NCBI GenBank assembly: GCA_031286165.1
Contig: JAITUU010000050.1
Coordinates: forward strand, 1 to 33,095
Direction: 5' to 3'
Source of the DNA: Bacteroidales bacterium
GTDB lineage: Bacteria; Bacteroidota; Bacteroidia; Bacteroidales; UBA1715
DNA length: 33,095 bases
Positions 31,534 through 33,095 of this stretch are shown here, piece after piece (positions within the stretch are counted from its first letter, which is position 1; every line of letters begins with the position of its first letter). A model generated the notes under the pieces. That model saw only the letters and a list, made by a program, of their open reading frames with translations. It was not told where the DNA came from and made no database searches. Both the position numbers and the translations under genes were made by a program.

Positions 31534-31629
31534 TGTGCTAATTCTACAATACGCCATTGTGCTAATGGTACAATAAAACAATACAGTAATACGATAATAT
31601 GCTAATATGTTAATAAGTCAATATGCCAA
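31534..31629. repeat. Twelve-unit period-8 array (TNNNNYAA)
   Basis: Twelve contiguous octamers begin in phase with the stop codon of the preceding gene: TGTGCTAA, TTCTACAA, TACGCCAT, TGTGCTAA, TGGTACAA, TAAAACAA, TACAGTAA, TACGATAA, TATGCTAA, TATGTTAA, TAAGTCAA, TATGCCAA. Position 1 is always T, and positions 6-8 are CAA or TAA in eleven of twelve. The middle bases vary freely. The spacing never slips across 96 bp. The end of the array overlaps the first codons of the lptE reading frame. Confidence 0.9.
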
Positions 31630-32204
31630 TTCATTCAAATATTAAAAAAAACTCATTTTTTCATTTTCTTATTAGCGCATTAGCACATTGGCACATTAGC
31701 ATATTGCGTACCTTGTGTCTTGTGTCTTGTATCTTGTATCTAAGTACCGGCTGTTCCATAAAATATTCATTCACCGGCGCGTCTATTTCGCCCGATATTC
31801 GCACATTTTCGGTGGCATACGTGCAGAATCAAGCCGCCACGCGCAATGCCGCGTTGAGCGATATTATTACCGAAGGATTGAAAGATAAAATGCGTTCGAG
31901 TACCGGATTGACGTTGGTAAACGGCGGCGGCGACTTGCAGTTTGAAGGTGTTATTACCGATTATACCACTACGTTTCAGGGAGTTACGGCGGCGCAGGTG
32001 GCAGCGCAGTATCGCTTTACTATCAGTGTTCGCATGAATTTTATCAATACCAAAGACGAAACCAAGAATTTCAATAAAACTTTCACGCAATTCCGCGATT
32101 ATCCGGTTACAGAAAGTTTTGCCTCGCTCGAAGACGGACTTATTCGTCAAATTACCGATGACATAATAGACGAAATTTTTATGGCTGCTGTGGCGAATTG
32201 GTAA
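31623..32204 (+). CDS. lptE: LptE-like LPS-assembly lipoprotein
   Basis: The mature part resembles the Bacteroidetes LptE family: GCSIKYSFTGASISPDIRTF, then ALSDIITEGLKDKM and the final DDIIDEIFMAAVANW. LptE plugs the LptD translocon and helps place lipopolysaccharide in the outer membrane. The lipobox LSTGC puts the lipidated cysteine at residue 44 when translation starts at the ATG at 31623. Much of the preceding N-terminus is encoded by an octamer array (31675-31706) and a heptamer array (31712-31739). A later start, for example the TTG at 31704, would still give a hydrophobic signal peptide. The start is therefore uncertain. The gene follows the sigma-54 activator. The TPR and secG genes I would expect after it do not follow. 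Confidence 0.87.
   Translation: MPIHSNIKKNSFFHFLISALAHWHISILRTLCLVSCILYLSTGCSIKYSFTGASISPDIRTFSVAYVQNQAATRNAALSDIITEGLKDKMRSSTGLTLVNGGGDLQFEGVITDYTTTFQGVTAAQVAAQYRFTISVRMNFINTKDETKNFNKTFTQFRDYPVTESFASLEDGLIRQITDDIIDEIFMAAVANW
31675..31706. repeat. Four-unit period-8 array in reverse orientation inside lptE
   Basis: GCGCATTA, GCACATTG, GCACATTA, GCATATTG are tandem octamers. Read in the opposite sense they are the same TNNGCYAA type as the array at 31534. The two arrays face each other across about 45 bp and could form an imperfect hairpin, roughly 31590-31629 with 31672-31710. Confidence 0.8.
31712..31739. repeat. Four tandem heptamers encoding the LptE signal peptide core
   Basis: CTTGTGT, CTTGTGT, CTTGTAT, CTTGTAT lie in frame with the hydrophobic LCLVSCILYL segment just before the lipobox. 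Seven is not a multiple of three, so gain or loss of one unit would shift the lptE frame. The repeat encodes hydrophobic residues in the frame used. Confidence 0.85.
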
Positions 32205-32230
32205 TACTATTCGCAAAAAAAGAAGATAAT

Positions 32231-32263
32231 TTGCACTATTGATACAATATTTAGGTATATTTG
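32231..32263 (+). promoter_or_regulatory. Promoter of the toxin-antitoxin pair
   Basis: TTG at 32231-32233 and TATATTTG at 32256-32263 are spaced by 22 nt. The -7 element matches TAnnTTTG and lies 30 nt before the antitoxin ATG. Confidence 0.5.
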
Positions 32264-32293
32264 CGCTACGTGTAATTTGAATCAATCGGAATT

Positions 32294-32500
32294 ATGACAA
32301 CAATAACCATTTCCACCAATAATTTACAATTTGTACAGTTGTTTGAAAATTTGGCGAATGCCTTACGAGTACCTTTTTCCAAAACCGAAACATCTTCGGG
32401 GATTTCAAAATCTATGCAACGCGCATTGGAAGATGAGCGCAAAGGGCGAGTAACACGTCTTATAAATCACAAAAATGCCGTTGCTGAAATTTTGGGATAA
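32294..32500 (+). CDS. Type II antitoxin (RelB/DinJ-like, Bacteroidetes type)
   Basis: The 68-residue protein has the layout of small Bacteroidetes antitoxins: a beta-strand start MTTITISTNN, a helical middle, a charged helix QRALEDERKGRV and a short tail ending in AVAEILG. The stop overlaps the toxin ATG by one base (TAATG), the usual translational coupling of these pairs. It should bind and neutralise the downstream YafQ/RelE-type toxin and repress the shared promoter. The assignment rests mostly on the toxin next to it, as antitoxins this short carry little signal of their own. Confidence 0.75.
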   Translation: MTTITISTNNLQFVQLFENLANALRVPFSKTETSSGISKSMQRALEDERKGRVTRLINHKNAVAEILG

Positions 32501-32776
32501 TGTTTGAGATAGACTATACGAACGAGTTTAAAAAAACAACTCAAATTGATGATAAAACGCGGTAAAAGTGCTGCCGTAATGAATACTGCTATCGAACTTT
32601 TGGGCAGTACCGGCACCTTACCCGTTGTTCCTTATAAAACGCATAAATTATACGGTAACTTTTCTAATCATTGGGAAGCGCATTTAGAACCCGATTGGTT
32701 ATTGATTTGGAAAATCGACAAAAATACCGTTGTAATAACTCTCACAAACACCGGCTCGCACTCAGATTTGTTTTGA
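32500..32776 (+). pseudogene. YafQ-like toxin gene with a one-base frameshift in a poly-A run
   Basis: The frame from the ATG at 32500 reads MFEIDYTNEFKKTTQ and stops at 32563-32565. The frame one base further reads QLKLMIKRGKS and continues to 32776, ending in PDWLLIWKI and NTGSHSDLF. Joined at the A7 tract (32530-32536) with one A removed, the product is TNEFKKQLKLMIKRGK, exactly the family's expected N-terminal sequence. The active-site residues of YafQ-type ribosome-dependent mRNA interferases appear intact: the THKL and AHLEPDW histidines, the PDW Asp, and His and Phe of GSHSDLF. The gene is therefore off in this sequence, but only by one base in a homopolymer. Confidence 0.85.
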
Positions 32777-32811
32777 CACGATAATTCGTGTTCATTCGTG
32801 TAATAGGAGGC
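32776..32811. repeat. Small perfect palindrome and dispersed-repeat-like segment
   Basis: ACACGA-TAAT-TCGTGT (32776-32791) is a perfect hairpin beginning at the end of the toxin gene, followed by CATTCGTGTAAT. No T-run follows, so it is a poor terminator. The reverse complement resembles the segment at 14757-14789. Confidence 0.45.
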
Positions 32812-32913
32812 TCATGTAGTATCACAACAGTCGCTTTTTTTGAGTAAAAATTCCTTTTTCTATGTACTAAGTACAAGCAAAATTGCGGTTTTGTGTAAAG
32901 TTTTTGCATAAAT

Positions 32914-32945
32914 CATGACAAAAGTCATAAAAATTGTGTATCTTG
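32914..32945 (+). promoter_or_regulatory. Promoter region with GTCATAAAA box and inverted repeat
   Basis: ATGAC-AAAA-GTCAT (32914-32927) is a perfect inverted repeat that runs into GTCATAAAA (32924-32932). A TATCTTG element follows at 32939-32945. The distance from GTCATAAAA to the TA is 15 nt, against 14 nt upstream of the giant gene. A proper -33 element is not clear. Confidence 0.4.
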
Positions 32946-32997
32946 TGCAGGAAATAATAAAAAGCAGTTTTAATAAAAACCCCACACCCCACACCTC

Positions 32998-33095
32998 ATG
33001 CAAAAAGCACTACTGTTCACAATAGCCATATTGTGTTTAATTACTCATGGTGCTTTTTCACAAACGCTTTCGTTTGGTTACGATGCCGATGGCAA
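32998..33095 (+). CDS. Secreted protein, N-terminal fragment (YD-like start)
   Basis: The gene runs off the window after 32 full codons. It begins with a signal peptide (MQKALLFTIAILCLITHGAFSQ), cleaved near AFSQ. The mature start TLSFGYDADGN looks like the opening of Bacteroidetes proteins with YD/RHS-type residues or of T9SS cargo. The identity of the main body cannot be judged. The upstream region resembles that of the giant surface protein gene. Confidence 0.6.
   Translation, partial: MQKALLFTIAILCLITHGAFSQTLSFGYDADG

Noticed and set aside
31534..31629. CRISPR array or phage-type iteron origin
   Set aside because: The units are 8 bp with no spacers, no cas genes are nearby and no replication initiator gene is adjacent.
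32527..32550. Programmed ribosomal -1 frameshift site in the toxin gene
   Set aside because: The shift required is +1 (skip one A), not -1, so the A-run does not act as a classic -1 slippery site. Polymerase slippage or mutation explains it better.

Overview
This window reads as a chromosomal segment of a Bacteroidota bacterium, probably Bacteroidales-like. The signs are: many promoters of the Bacteroidetes housekeeping type (TTG, a spacer of about 19-23 nt, then TAnnTTTG); a methylmalonyl-CoA decarboxylase gene cluster; a giant surface protein with a type IX secretion (T9SS) type B sorting domain; a LETM1-related protein; a GldI-like lipoprotein FKBP; and an LptE-type lipoprotein behind a sigma-54 activator. 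No virus, integron or CRISPR array is visible.

Layout. 1-250: broken fragment, possibly of a diversity-generating-retroelement accessory gene, then a period-8 repeat array. 361-3140: mce-mmdA-oadG-like-biotin carrier operon (propionate/succinate metabolism), ending in a terminator. 3275-4911: NAD kinase and a DUF5131 protein, convergent with a lipoprotein FKBP isomerase (4899-5438). 5583-5667: tRNA-Ser(UGA). 5831-9211: O-antigen ligase-like membrane protein, ComB-like phosphatase, RlmH and a lone HisH. 9306-13015: three closely spaced genes (membrane metallophosphoesterase, DUF7033-type polysaccharide deacetylase, GT-B glycosyltransferase), probably one surface-glycan operon. 13020-14703: metA and ispD, divergent from one short promoter region. 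14968-26418: a 3816-residue secreted protein with a seven-repeat RCC1 propeller, a long Ig-like array and a T9SS type B C-terminus. 26491-30220: LETM1-related protein and a TonB-dependent receptor on the minus strand. 30283-32204: sigma-54 activator and LptE. 32294-32776: a toxin-antitoxin pair whose toxin is frameshifted. 32998-end: start of a secreted protein with a YD-like N-terminus.

The most unusual signal is not a gene. Many intergenic gaps hold degenerate tandem arrays with a strict 7- or 8-bp period. The longest, 31534-31629, is twelve consecutive octamers of form TNNNNYAA (one exception). It is followed by a reverse-oriented octamer array and a heptamer array that together encode much of the N-terminus and signal peptide of LptE. 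Several arrays begin at or across the stop codon of the preceding gene, and one lies between the divergent metA and ispD promoters. Other points are the poly-A frameshift in the toxin gene, a 581-residue internal duplication in the giant protein, and similar GTCATAAAA boxes in front of the two secreted-protein genes.
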